Assembly (NCBI GenBank): GCA_029204225.1
Contig: CM055097.1
Coordinates: forward strand, 68,247,240-68,311,239
Reading direction: 5' to 3'
DNA from: Diphasiastrum complanatum
Taxonomy: Eukaryota > Streptophyta > Lycopodiopsida > Lycopodiales > Lycopodiaceae
DNA length: 64,000 nt
The translations under genes were made by a program, and so were the position numbers. Below the pieces are notes generated by a model. The model had not been told where the DNA came from, ran no database searches, and worked only from the letters and a program-made list of their open reading frames with translations. Below are positions 47,061 to 58,727 of the stretch, in pieces (position 1 is the first letter of the stretch; each line of letters begins with the position of its first letter).

Positions 47061-47599
47061 AAAAAGTGATGCACCTTGGTAGTGGCTCCCAAGGTTGGTG
47101 GTCCCTGGCCCCTGGCCCCGTCAGCCTTGCCACTGCATCTGGACCCTGGGTCCCTGTATCACCGTTATGCTTGCAGGGCTGTTTTATATTTCAACACTGC
47201 AATGTAGTCTGTCTCAATGATAGAAGTAAGATCGTTAAAGAGTTTGACGAAAACTATAGCTAAAAGGTATGAAGCAGCAGAATGCAGTGGCGTTAGTGGT
47301 GGTGAGGCAAACATCAGATGTGCTGCTACCAAAGGTGTGTTGCCTATCCTGGCTTTACTTTCTTGGGTCTCCTTTAGCTTTCCTTAACTTTCTCGAAGAG
47401 TTGAGAATACTTAGATCAAACCAGAAAAACTGAAAGAAGCTCTCATCTTTTTGGATCACTTCCTGGAATGGCACAGTCTACTTCAAGAAGTGAGCAGCCT
47501 ATTAAGTGAAGAATCCATGGATTGAAAGATGTGTGCGTCAATCAGCTGAAACAAATCAAGCTGGCAGATGTGAGACTTTTATGAACAACGACATTGCAT

Positions 47600-47705
47600 T
47601 TTGGTGTCCAAGAGGGGCTTGAACGGTTTCCAAGGGGGGCTTGAATGGTTTCCAAAAGACTTTGGATGCCAAGCTAACCAACTGAGCCAACCCCTTTGGA
47701 TGAAC
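47600..47705 (-). repeat. SINE-like tRNA-derived head (minus strand)
   Basis: The minus strand reads GGGGTTGGCTCAGTTGGTTAGC at about 47696-47675, with a perfect A box (TGGCTCAGTTGG). Two B-box-like stretches (CATTCAAGCC and CGTTCAAGCCCC) follow in a locally duplicated GGTTTCCAAG(G/A) context. It is a likely SINE or tRNA relic. Confidence 0.45.
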
Positions 47706-48595
47706 AGCCACAATGGCAAAGTTCTAGTTTGCCTTGAAACACTTACAGAAATTGTTTTTAATTTTGAAGCCTTTTGTTTTGTGAATTTTAACACCTACAA
47801 AGGACTTGCATATGCAGTTCTCTTACACTTTCAAGTGCGAAGAAGTGTAAGTTTTGAGTTCAGATTGATTCCAATACTCGAATTTAGTATCCCGTTGCAA
47901 GGGCTCATAACTATATGAAATGAACTGCAAATTATTATTAAACTAGCTATTTGATTTAGAGAGCTACATAAAGAGCCCTTTGACCAGATGCACAGGTTGG
48001 ATTTGGTTGTGGAAAGGATCTTGTCTTTGCAAGGCAAGTCCAAAAGATGATTCTAGTTGACTTTGCCTTTCTGTGTTTGTAAGCAAGTCAGTGTAAGTCT
48101 GATGGATGCATTGTTGTTCCTTCATGCATTCAACTAATGTCTTTGAGCTACTTGACAAAGTGCCATGAAATAAGTCTCCTCTCTATCCCAATGACCTGTC
48201 TTCCACTTTCATTGAGATATGTTCTAAAAGTTCCTTCTATTTATATGTTTCTTTTTAATAATTTTTCTAGTGGTTAAAAAGTCATCCCTAGTGGAAAGTG
48301 AGCCATTGGCTAAAAGAGCATCTAGTTTAAAGAAGAGTCTTAGATAGTTGTATTTGTTTGACCTTTGGATTTAACAATGATTGGTAGGCAGATTCAATAC
48401 AAGCTCATGTATCTACATAAGTAAAAATATGCACATTGCATCTATATGTGGTATGAGTCGTGATAGCATGGATATAGTTGTTCCTTTTATTTGGAATGAT
48501 TGGCCCTCCCCATTTCGTATGTTCTTGGCATAAACTTATGTCACTTGTCAATTGTGTGGCCTTTTTTTAGTATACATAGGCTTTGTAACATTGAT

Positions 48596-48638
<43 letters not shown>
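48596..48638 (+). repeat. (CT)n(AT)n compound microsatellite
   Basis: About 12 CT units followed by 9 AT units. A perfect palindrome, AGAATCGCGATTCT, lies just downstream at about 48652. Confidence 0.95.
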
Positions 48639-49440
48639 CATAGTTGCCTAGAATCGCGATTCTGGGAAAAAACGTTCTCGGAATTGCAATTTTGGGTACA
48701 GAGTCGCTTTAAAAAAAAAAACAGATTATAAAAAATTACCCAAGGAACAAGATCAACTTCTTATCTTGCCTTGTTTAGTGGAGTTATTGCAAGATAAACT
48801 TCTTATCATGCCTTGTTTTTAGGAGTATGTCACGTGGGCACGATGACTTACTCAATTCTCGGTAGCTAGATTCTAACAACCTTTGTTGTGACTTCGTATT
48901 TTAACATTCAAGCATAGTCAATTGTCTTTCATCATTGAGCATGTTATGTGGAGGCAAATTTGGGTATTATTTGTTGAATTTCACACGTGTGGGAGTGCCC
49001 ACATAGATCACACATAGATTGAAAACCAAGATCCATTCCATAAATCTAAGGCAAGAGCACATTATTACATGCATAAATCAACCATACAAGTACTTTCACA
49101 CGTGTGAAGACTTGTGCAAAGAAAATACAAGTGAATTTCAGCCTTGCTCTCGGGTAGAGAGAAAATGTACTATCAAGAACTTGAGTAGAGGAGAAAACCA
49201 ATTTGACTCAAAATAGTATAGAAATCTCGCAACTTACAATACAAGTAGATTGATCTCCTATATGTAGCTACTCGAGGTAGAGGGGAGTGTAAGATTATTG
49301 GACCCCTTATTGCCCTCTTCAAAATCCTATTGGTTGAGTGACATATGAGGCCTTAATCTTGATTGGACCATTTCAAGTTGAGAGATTCTAGCTTTTTGAT
49401 TGGTCACTAGCTCTCATGACAACACATGGAGATGTGTCAC

Positions 49441-50692
49441 TCACCAAATTTCATCATGATCCAGGATAAGATTTCTTTGGTAGAAATCACTTGCCACCAC
49501 CTTTGAAGAGCATTCCACCAATTTGCCACCATTTGCTTGTGCTTCCTCCATGCTTCTCCATGCTTGATGATGATCGTTGAGTTGAAAGCTCCACTTGCAT
49601 GAAAATGGCTGCACCATAAAGAGTGAAATCCGAGGCTTCCATGCCTCATAAAGATCAAGATCATAAAATGAGCAAATGGGATGATTATCAAGATTTTCAA
49701 TTTTAGCTTGACTAGTCCACATACTATGAATTTTTTCCATCATGAATCTAATCTTGAAATCAAACACTATCTTGATCTTCTTGAGGCTAAATACTTGCTC
49801 AAGGATGTAAGTGTCCTTCAAGGATGATTCACTTAATCTCAAGAGAAGTTTACAAAATGCCTCATAACATGTAAAAATATCATTTTTCAAACTATGAGTA
49901 ACAAACTCATTCTCGCTCTTACTAAATCCAAGAGCATACATTTGATAACACAACCTCTTTCTTTCAAAATGTTTTGGAAACATATCTAAGCCATTAGAGA
50001 CAAGAAACATGTCTATACAAAAAGCATCTTACAAGATTAGTATTGCCTTACTCCAACTTTGAGATGTAGAAATCTCAACAAAGCAAATGGAAGAGAAGCA
50101 TAAGTGAATGTATTGAAGTAGATACAACTTGAAAATTGCTCCTCTTTGCCATGTGTTGTGAGCCACAAAGACTCGGCCTTGCCTCTTGAAGATCCCCATG
50201 AAATCTTGTGTTGAGAAGACTCCTCCTCAAGCCTTGGCAAATCTCCATCATGCACTTGGATTTTGGTAGATTTGAGAATTCCACCATCATCCTCTTGATT
50301 GAGATTAGATCCTCATTATTTCTTATATGAAAAGGAATATTGGCAAAGCATATGGATCTAAAGATCTCCAAAATATCAACTATTGCAATCTTCATATCAA
50401 GTACCTTTGATAAGAGATACCTCCAATTGAAGTCTTCAAATAAGAAGTCACATGAAGTGGCACCATCTTTGCTTCTACAAAATGAAATAAGATCATCCAA
50501 ATGAACAAAATAAGAGGATTCAGAAGTAGACCTCCTTGGCAATAACTCTCCATATGCAAAGAGCTTTACCTTCTTGGACCATAGGTTGAGGTAGATCACT
50601 TGACTTCTCCTCCTTGAGATGATCCAAGCTCCTCTTGGCCACACTTCCACAAGGATTAGCATCAATCTTGAAAAGACTACCACTAGTCCCAC
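49441..50692 (-). CDS. Extra ORF region of element B, unknown function
   Basis: Where a Copia element would carry pol, two long minus-strand frames (50692-50075 and 50010-49441) encode proteins without RT, integrase or RNase H motifs. A block with LEIF, S, C, R, D and ISI(K/R)xMMVxF spacing (about 50370-50270) matches a block in element D at about 57190-57290, so the region is shared by two elements. It could be a diverged protease-downstream segment or a captured gene. Frameshifts leave activity doubtful. Confidence 0.45.
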
Positions 50693-51229
50693 TTGCTAGT
50701 ACATCACCATCATTCTTCTTGAAACAATTAGACGCAAAATGTCCCTTCTTACCACAAAAGAAGCACTTCTTGTTGGATTTGCAACTTGTTGATGTTTGTG
50801 AGGACTCCTCATCACTCTCCTCCTTTGACTTGTACTTCTTGAAATGTTGATGTTGCTCTTTGCCCCTTCCTCTTGGCTTGTCCTTTGTGAAGTACGATTT
50901 CACCTCTCCATCATCACCTCATAGATGGATTTCAATGTGTTTCAAGCCTCCTTGGATGTGGTACATGAGCCAATCTCCCTCAACACTTCATTAGAAACAT
51001 TCATTTTGAAGATATGAAGGGCCATCCTTGCCCTCTTCTTGTACTTTTGGACCTCTTGGAGCACTTGAGGCTCCTCAATTTCTAGCACAATCTCCATCAC
51101 ATCTTGAAGCACCAAAATGGACTCCATCCTCACCTTCCAAATTGCATAATTGGAGGTGTTCAATCTCTCACTATGCTCCAACAAAATCGAACCTAAAGAA
51201 GTCATCTTTTTTGAGAAATTGTCTTGCAA
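50520..51229 (-). pseudogene. Copia-type gag of element B
   Basis: The start (51229) has the UBN2-type pattern LLEHSERLNTSNYAIWKVRM and ALHIFKMNVSNEVLREI. After a gap of about 40 bp in another frame, 50903-50520 carries a Lys/Ser-rich linker and a CCHC knuckle (CFFCGKKGHFASNC, about 50770). A (GA)48 microsatellite sits 12 bp upstream of the start. Confidence 0.8.
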
Positions 51230-51238
51230 TGGATCAAA

Positions 51239-51340
<102 letters not shown>

Positions 51341-52116
51341 AATGGATTCACAAAGGCTGTACTAGCAACTCCAATATGAGATCTTGCAATTTGGTGTGAG
51401 ACCTATCTCACTAGCTCTACCAATCTCTCTCAAACTAGATCAAACTCTAATCCCAAGATGGAGCAAGGACAAAGTTTGGGTCAACTTGACTCAAGCACAC
51501 AAAAGCACTCAAAAACATTCACAAATGACTCAAATACAATTGGATTGCATGAAACTATGTGGCTATGACCTCAAAAAATTGTCTAGATCTCAAATAGACA
51601 AGATTGGCAAGCTTTTTTCATAAGTTTTTGGATCAAACAAGCAAGATATGGATCAAACCAAAAGTGTCCATACAGGTGTATGCCCTACCTCCCCTCATTC
51701 AAAAGGCTATAGCTTCTGATTGGCACATCCAATGAAACAAATTGCATAAAAAACTAGACTTTTCTAGCTTTCTAACAAGCTATCTAGCATAGGTTTTGGA
51801 TCTAACTTGGAGGAGAACCAAACCATCAAAGTTGGTTGTGCCTCACACGTGTTTGAGCATTGAATTCTGCACAATACCAGATCAGGTCCATTCATAACGA
51901 TTATGACCCCTTCTTGATCCTAAAATCACAAAGATAGACAAGGAGATGCATCTACACTCATAAAATCTTGATTTCAAGACAAATTTTCATATCAAACTTG
52001 ACATATGCATGGATATCTTAGGCTAGCTCTGATACCATGTTGAATTTTACACATGTGGGAGTGCCCAAAAGTGTGCTATTGATCTCCTAAAACTTTGTGA
52101 TTGCACATAGATCACA

Positions 52117-52151
52117 CATTAGAGGAGTTCTCAATATCAAAAAGACCCTTT
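52117..52151 (+). repeat. 35-bp direct repeat, left copy
   Basis: CATTAGAGGAGTTCTCAATA and the next 15 bases are identical to 59456-59490. This copy directly abuts the broken 5' LTR of element B. Confidence 0.95.
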
Positions 52152-52583
52152 GTAAAGATACTTTAATTTTTTTTCTTTAGTTTCGACCGGCACCAGGCCC
52201 AATCAAAATGCACAGATTTAAAATCTATGTAACTTAGTTCAAATTAACTAAAAAATAAAAAATGCAATATAGAAAACTTTGAAATTTGTGTCCGGACAGC
52301 ATGGACGTATCCCATTGGTTTTTTCTTCCTGCCCGACACGTGCTAATCTGCCCGACGTCAATATCTCAAGTTAAATTTACTTTACTATGCTGGTTAGTAT
52401 AATGAAAATTTCTAACTATACTAGTTACAGTTATAGAAATATAGTATGTAAAGTTACATAAAATATGGTATACGCAGTAACTGTGACTATGTTGGCATTC
52501 ACATTAGATTAAATGTGATACGAAAAATAAAACTAAGTAACATATCAGAGAGATTTTTGGCGCCCAAGCTTTGAAAATAGCAA

Positions 52584-53954
52584 TGGCGAGGAGACCCAGA
52601 TCTACAATTGATTCTGTGATTCTTTACAATGAGAAAGATGAAGCTGATAACTGGAAGCCAACAAAATATACAAAGAATTCATGGGTATTGCTACATCCAT
52701 CATCAAGGGCAATTTTCGACAAAAGAAAAGAACAAAAATGACTTACAAATCTTATTGGAAAGCAAAAATTTTGGAGTTTAAGACTACCCCGAGAGGTCAA
52801 TCGATATCAGAAGTCTTAGTGCAACATGTATATATGCATTCAGAAATCAAAGTACATGATATCAATTCTCATGATCATAAAAAATGTAATTGTAAGTATA
52901 TCAAAACATATGCACTCTACAACAATCATAGGCGATTTCCTTTATTGATGCTCTTCAGATTATGATTTAAATGCTTCAACATTGTTTTTTTCTTTCACAT
53001 TTATATCCATCATGCATAAGTGAATGGGAGCCCGCACAATCACTTGCAAGAATATTAGACGTGATTCACTCTGATGTTGGAAAGCTACAATACAGCGGAA
53101 GAAGTTCAAAGGAACTTGCAGATTGTGGTATCTATTTTTATGAATCTTTATATACGCCACAAACAGATGGAGGTTTTGGCAAGCTCGAAGCAATTCCATT
53201 GCCTAGTTTTCAAAGTGATGAGTGGCCTATTCCTGACAGCATTGTTTCTGAATCCTTGAGATGCAAGCTACTCATTGATATTAAAAATGCTATGAAGATA
53301 AGCACAGGCTCGAGAATTGTTCACCTAAGTTGGTTTATCTCATTGCATACATTTGTTGATTTTTTCTCGAGTGCTAGTGTTCGTAGGACACCAATTTTAT
53401 TTGTTTGCAAGGATTTATCAGATGAGACTTTGTCAGATCTCGTGGATCAAGGCTGGGATAGTAAAACAAATAATGACATAGAATGCAGGATTAAAAAGTC
53501 CTCAATGATCTTTCGTTATCATATCGAAAAGCAAATGCTCAATCTCACATTTAGCTACCAGAGATACAAGAAAATTGAAGGTACATGGCTACCACTAGAT
53601 CAAGACTTTGAACTAAAGGGTCACACAAACCGAATGGAGATAAGCATTATCTACAATGAGGAATATTTGACTATGGTTGAGGTGGAAGAGCACTGGAAGC
53701 TTGATTTTATCAGAACAGAGCTCATGCTATTACAAACCAATCTACCAACATATTTCAGATTTATCATCAACGGAAGACTCGTAAGTACTTTATGTTTATT
53801 GCCATTTCAAAATAGAACAAAATAATAGAAAATGTCATCATGTACAATTGCACATTCACTAATATTTGCCATGTCACAGATGCGAAAAAGACAGGAGTTG
53901 ATAACGTGCTGCAAAGATCTACTTACAACAATCACCATTGTGGGAGAGCAATAG
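52584..53954 (+). CDS. Unrecognised two-exon gene in the 52-64 kb cluster
   Basis: The main exon is open from before 52971 to 53780, with a GTAAGT donor. It joins in phase to 53880-53954 (acceptor TGTCACAG, stop TAG), giving about 295 residues. An upstream frame from ATG 52584 (MARRPRSTIDSVILYNEKDE) is broken by a TGA at 52737 and shifts, so the N-terminus is uncertain. The protein mixes charged and aromatic stretches (DVIHSDVGKLQYSGRSSKEL, FISLHTFVDFFSS, MEISIIYNEEYLTMVEVEEH), with no signal peptide and no known catalytic motif. An AATAAA lies at about 53999. It lies tail to tail with the Ulp1-like gene. No family recognised. Confidence 0.55.
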
Positions 53955-54149
53955 TTTCAAATAAACTTTAGTAAAAATCTGTGTATACACTCTTTCATTC
54001 AATAAATGAAAGCCCAAGTTGGGCATCTATACATGTATTTTGTGCTCCCAAATTCATAAACTGGAGCAGCATTTGATATATGAATGTATATTTTTCTATA
54101 AAGTCTATACATGTATTTTTGTTCTATGCTATCTATATTTTTTCTGATC

Positions 54150-54780
54150 TTAATTTAGTACAACTACATCATCCTTTGCACCATCATCAATAACGGGAGG
54201 CTGAAGCCTTGCCCTAGCCAGTATACTCGGGATAATTTCTTGTCTAAATTTGTACACCTGGCTTGATGTGTACTCAGGAAGTGTAAACTGCAAAATAGAA
54301 CATTCATGTATTAGTAATGGCCAATAACATCACCAGAATAGAAAACTAATCATGATTCCAAAATAAGAATAAACAAAATTTATTACCTTAGAAATATCAA
54401 CATCTTGTTGAAGGATGAACCACTCAAAAAACAACTTGGCATTGTACAATGTGTACCACCCACAGCTGAATGAATCATTTTGCTGGGGTGACTGCAAAAT
54501 AACTCAGGACATAAGAAATCAATTATGAAACAGAATGAATTAAAGTGAAAATATTTCATTAGAATACTGATTTTAAAATGCTATTAAGAAAGGCAGAGTT
54601 TACCTCCAAGCTGACGATCTGCCAGTCCACGGAATGGGGAACGTCTGTAGGAATATATTTACTTAGATATGGAATGTATATATCTACATCCTTATGCGTA
54701 TTTCTCGCCGAATTCATCTTGACACAAAAACATTTAATAATATTATTTACAGATCTCTTAATAGAGATCAGGTTTAAACT
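54150..54780 (-). CDS. Ulp1-like (C48) cysteine protease, C-terminal exons
   Basis: Three minus-strand exons join in phase: about 54780-54604 (donor GAG|GTAAAC), 54491-54387 (TTTTGCAG acceptor, AAG|GTAATA donor) and 54287-54150 (stop TAA). They read SVDWQIVSLE, then SPQQNDSFSCGWYTLYNA, then FTLPEYTSSQVYKFRQEII. The Q-x5-CGxx pattern (QQNDSFSCGW) is the oxyanion Gln plus catalytic Cys signature of Ulp1/SENP and adenain-type proteases. The His and Asp would lie in upstream exons, not resolved here; a GAA|GTAAGT donor at about 54897 marks one. Such proteases cleave SUMO-like tails, and are often carried by large plant DNA transposons. Confidence 0.65.
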
Positions 54781-54904
54781 CTAGTGGTCACTGCAAAATA
54801 AGATTGAAATTTCTTTAGTTGCAATTCTGAGAACTATTTTCATTGACAATGCCAATGTTAATGCATAAAACAGCAAGAAGCATTTAATATAACTTACTTC
54901 GTAT

Positions 54905-55637
54905 GATAAGGTATATATTGGACCTATGCGAGCCGAATATCAGAGAGAACGATTAGATTTGAGGAAAGACGCACAAGTGCGATATGGGGTGACACGTAGG
55001 CAAACGTATCGGACCTGTGCGCATGGAAGGTAGTAGGAGGAATTTCGATTGTGAAGGATGTGCACAAATGCGATATGTGGAGCGAAAAAAAACTGAAAAA
55101 ATTCATCAAAATTTGTGATTTTATATCGGGGTTCGCACGTGCGAAAGAACGTCCTGTCACACGTGTGGGAGTTGTACGAGAAATGCGAGAGCGACACATG
55201 TCACCTTGTCACATTATACGTGTGGGATTTGTACAATCGAATGCGAGAGCGACACGTGTTTATGAGAAATCGAATGAACACGTGACACGTGTTCAGGTGT
55301 CATTTCATACGTGTGCAGGTGTCATCTCACATGTGCCTGCGCCTGTTGTCCAATTGAAAGTAGACATGTGTCATAAGTCCGTTGAGCACAGGTGCAAAAA
55401 TTTAGTATAAATGGCACAAAAACAGAATAATTTTTTACCTTTTGCGTTCTCAAAATTCGCGACATATCGCTTTTGTGCGTGCTCATTGCTGTCCGTTTGC
55501 TTGCAACTATACCTATTCGCGCACAAGTGCGATATTCTGTATCTGTCTGCCGTACATATCCATCTTCTGCGCCATATTGATAGTTAGTTTTGGTTCAGTT
55601 CTCTCGCGTGCACAAGTGCGATATTCACGTTACTGCC
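54905..55637. promoter_or_regulatory. Repeat-rich divergent intergenic region
   Basis: This region lies between the minus-strand Ulp1-like gene and the plus-strand gene at 55638. GCACAAGTGCGATAT occurs at 54971, 55521 and 55610. A one-mismatch copy is at 55062 and a reverse-strand variant at about 55464-55480. Interspersed are palindromes CGCACGTGCG (about 55125) and several ACACGTGT words (55150-55290). Repeated palindromic words in a divergent promoter suggest binding sites for a regulator or terminal-repeat recognition. Confidence 0.55.
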
Positions 55638-55872
55638 ATGGCCTCTTCCTCATCATCCTCACGAGAATCATTTATGAGTGAATTTGGGAATACTGAAAAC
55701 CTAGACTACTTCCACAGTCTATTCAGGCCATACCTACATGTTTTCAGGACTGCACAACCAAATTTTGACGTATTTTATGAACATTATGTCAGATTCAGAG
55801 ATATACTTAGCAAGCCTGTTTTCTCCATAGGTCCACTCCAGTACGTGCATTATACTGATCTTGTTCATTTCT

Positions 55873-56526
55873 TGTGAAGAATTGCCAAAAATTGGCAAAT
55901 CTAGCTTGATCAAAAACCATGTAGAATAGTGTAAATTGTGTACACAAGTGGGTCCCACACATGTGAGGCCATGATGCCACATGGGAAACCCATCCTAATG
56001 TAGGTTAGGTCAAGTCAAGAGAGTTGGTCATGTCTATTTGGTGGTCATCCCTACTTCATAGGACCTACACCTAAGTTTAAGGTGAAACTTTGACCAACTA
56101 GCTACCTACCAAGCATAACTCTAGGAAATAGACTAGGGTTTCATTTTAGGTCAAGGAGAGTGAGTTAACTTCCTTATTACATGCTGGAAATCCACCTAAC
56201 TTCAAGAAGGAAGTCGAATTTGCTATGTATTCCCTCTCTCCATAGTGAGAAGATAGAAAATTTTTGGAGCTCATTGGCAATCTCAAGCTAGTACATTGAG
56301 ATTGGAGTTCACTATGTACATTGAGTTTTTGTGATCCAAATGAAACCAAATCAATTTCTACTTGTTTCTCAGGTTTAAGGCCGTACTACAGCCTGTAGTA
56401 CACATGTGTGGGCTCGGATTTCAATGTTGATCAATGCTTTTGATTGTTAATGCTTGTTGTTTGTCAGATTGCCAATCTAGATCAACTTTTTTGTGTCTAG
56501 TTTTTTGATAGATTGTTAAGCAAGCA
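55873..56526 (+). repeat. Left LTR of element D
   Basis: 654 bp, TG...CA ends. It includes two segments deleted from the right LTR (near 56000-56020 and 56287-56303), so the right copy is the derived one or gene conversion was partial. Confidence 0.85.
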
Positions 56527-57637
56527 GATAGATGGTGTTGGCACCATCTCTTTGTATCTAGAATCCTCAAAATGCATGGATCTAGAAAATGTCCTTTATC
56601 TACCATCAATCGCCAAGAATATGCTTAGTGTTGGTCTACTCTTAGAAAGTGGTTTGGATGTCCACTTTAAGCATGGTGTTTGCTTCATCTTGAAGAATTT
56701 TGTTTGCATTGCAAAGGGATTTAAACATGGAAGATTGTTTAAGTTGGAAGCTAGTGTTGATTTTGAAAGAATGAGCTTGGCAAAGGAGGAGATCACTCAA
56801 GAGGAGATCTTGGCAAAGTGTGATCTTGCTTGCATTGAGGAGGAGCATCAAAAGGAGGAAGATCTTGAGGATCAGCCTCAAAGCATGTCCTCAATGACAA
56901 TGGTCAAGTCATCAAATTGCATGCAAATTGTCCATTCAAGTGTGCATCTTGCAAGGGTGGTGAGCATTGGAGAGTCTACTATCTTTGAATACTTTTTGGA
57001 AAGTAGTAGTAGACATGAGGTGACTTGTTTCTTACCTTTAAGATTCATGGTGTTTATTACTTTGTATGACAAGACAATGAAATGGGATGCTTTGAAATCT
57101 ACATTTGTTGTTGATAAAGCAATTTCATTGGATAACTATTTTTGTAATAGTTTGAATAGAGTCATAAAAGATGAAATATCATTTGTATTGGAAATATTTG
57201 GATCCACATGCTCTGTGCATGATTATTCCAATGTTAGGACCAAAGATGATCCTATTTCAATGATAAGAATAATGGTAGTGTTTTGCTCTTCAAGTAGAGA
57301 TTGTAGAATCTACTTGTTTTCAACCAAAAAATTTGTCAATGGTGGAAATGTGATCTTTCAAGAGTGGAAGATTTGTAAACTTGAAGAAGCACCTTTGGAT
57401 CAATACCTTATTCAATTCATTGATGGTTTGGAGTCAAGTCAAGTGGAGGAGCAAGCTCAAGACCCGAGGACTCCAAGAAGAACCTTGAGTATCAAGATGG
57501 AGCCATCTAGGCTCAATCATATGGATCAAGCAAGACAAGTTGTCTTTGGCAACATTATTTATGCACTTAACATTTTAATTGATGTATCTTCAAGTGCACA
57601 AAATGCCTTGGAATCCATGGCTTGGCATGATGTTTAG
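56513..57637 (+). CDS. Internal ORF of element D (374 codons)
   Basis: The first 80 residues are a Copia protease C-terminal segment (LENVLYLPSIAKNMLSVGLL, VHFKHGVCFI, GRLFKLEA), normally followed by the GAG-pre-integrase domain. Instead an acidic stretch (KEEITQEEILAK, EEEHQKEEDLEDQ) and about 250 unassigned residues follow. The latter include a block (about residues 225-262) resembling element B's extra ORF. The ORF is uninterrupted although the element lacks pol. The start is uncertain because the frame opens within the left LTR. Confidence 0.55.
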   Translation: MLSKQIDGVGTISLYLESSKCMDLENVLYLPSIAKNMLSVGLLLESGLDVHFKHGVCFILKNFVCIAKGFKHGRLFKLEASVDFERMSLAKEEITQEEILAKCDLACIEEEHQKEEDLEDQPQSMSSMTMVKSSNCMQIVHSSVHLARVVSIGESTIFEYFLESSSRHEVTCFLPLRFMVFITLYDKTMKWDALKSTFVVDKAISLDNYFCNSLNRVIKDEISFVLEIFGSTCSVHDYSNVRTKDDPISMIRIMVVFCSSSRDCRIYLFSTKKFVNGGNVIFQEWKICKLEEAPLDQYLIQFIDGLESSQVEEQAQDPRTPRRTLSIKMEPSRLNHMDQARQVVFGNIIYALNILIDVSSSAQNALESMAWHDV

Positions 57638-57847
57638 TTTTGAAGTGTGCTACATGTATATAGACACATTTATGGAACATCTTGTAAGGGATCCTCCAAG
57701 AGGTGGTGAAAAATCCTTCATGGACATCATTCTCTATTGGAGTCTCAAAAGTTCCTTCTTTGTAGCTGGATTTTTTAGACACTTCTAAAAGCTTTCATTG
57801 ATCTTTTAAGAGAGTTGTAAATAGATCAAGCTAAATTTGAGGAGGAG

Positions 57848-58466
57848 TGTGAAGAATTGCCAAAAATTGGCAAATCTAGCTTGATCAAAAACCATGTAGA
57901 ATAGTGTAAATTGTGTACACAAGTGGGTCCCACACATGTGAGGCCATGATGCCACATGGGAAACCCATCCTAATGAGAGTTGTTCATGTCTATTTGGTGG
58001 TCATCCCTACTTCATAGGACCTACACCTAAGTTTAAGGTGAAACTTTGACCAACTAGCTACCTACCAAGCATAACTCTAGGAAATAGACTAGGGTTTCAT
58101 TTTAGGTCAAGGAGAGTGAGTTAACTTCCTTATTACATGCTGGAAATCCACCTAACTTCAAGAAGGAAGTCGAATTTGCTATGTATTCCCTCTCTCCATA
58201 GTGAGAAGATAGAAAATTTTTGGAGCTCATTGGCAATCTCAAGCTAGTTCACTATGTACATTGAGTTTTTGTGATCCAAATGAAACCAAATCAATTTCTA
58301 CTTGTTTCTCAGGTTTAAGGCCGTACTACAGCCTGTAGTACACATGTGTGGGCTCGGATTTCAATGTTGATCAATGCTTTTGATTGTTAATGCTTGTTGT
58401 TTGTCAAATTGCCAATCTAGATCAACTTTTTTGTGTCTAGTTTTTTGATAGATTGTTAAGCAAGCA
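57848..58466 (+). repeat. Right LTR of element D
   Basis: 619 bp, preceded by the GAGGAGGAG polypurine tract and followed by the resumption of the interrupted host frame. Confidence 0.85.
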
Positions 58467-58727
58467 TCCAATCACTCTTGTGGATCTTTTGTAGATCCAT
58501 TTATGGTCCTAAAGTACAGTACTTTCACATTTCTTCCCAGCTTTTAGACGTAGACTGGATAGAATGTTCACCAAATTGTCGTAAGAGTACTCGATTTCAA
58601 AAGGTCAACTCAAAAAGGTTTGAATGAAGATTCTTTGGAACTAACGTGTATTCATATATTGTATGAGCATAATCAATACTCACAACTGAAACAATTATTT
58701 GCCTTAAAACAATGGAGGGCCGATAAT

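Larger units (their letters stand above)
45726..48590. other. Intergenic region downstream of the MES11-like gene
   Basis: It holds the presumed 3' UTR, a short tandem duplication, and two SINE-like RNA polymerase III promoter remnants (listed separately). Otherwise no gene is supported. Confidence 0.45.
55873..58466 (+). mobile_element. Non-autonomous LTR element D
   Basis: Direct LTRs 55873-56526 (654 bp) and 57848-58466 (619 bp) start TGTGAAGAATTGCC and end AAGCAAGCA. They are nearly identical apart from two deletions of about 20 and 16 bp in the right copy. A polypurine tract TTGAGGAGGAG ends at 57847. The internal 1.3 kb has no gag, RT or integrase and no standard PBS next to the left LTR; it starts with a Copia protease-like segment. 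No target duplication is visible (TTTCT and TCCAA). Confidence 0.85.
55638..58727 (+). pseudogene. Unrecognised gene split by LTR element D
   Basis: The frame starts ATG 55638 (MASSSSSSRESFMSEFGN) and runs open to 55872. If element D (55873-58466) is left out, it continues in the same frame from 58467 (SLLWIFCRSIYGPKVQYFHI) for about 45 more codons. A one-base slip near the A5GG at about 58612 then moves it to a second frame open to 58727 (GLNEDSLELTCIHILYEHNQ), where another LTR-like sequence begins. The protein is aromatic-rich with no known motif; function unknown. It is disrupted by insertion, so probably dead. Confidence 0.55.
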
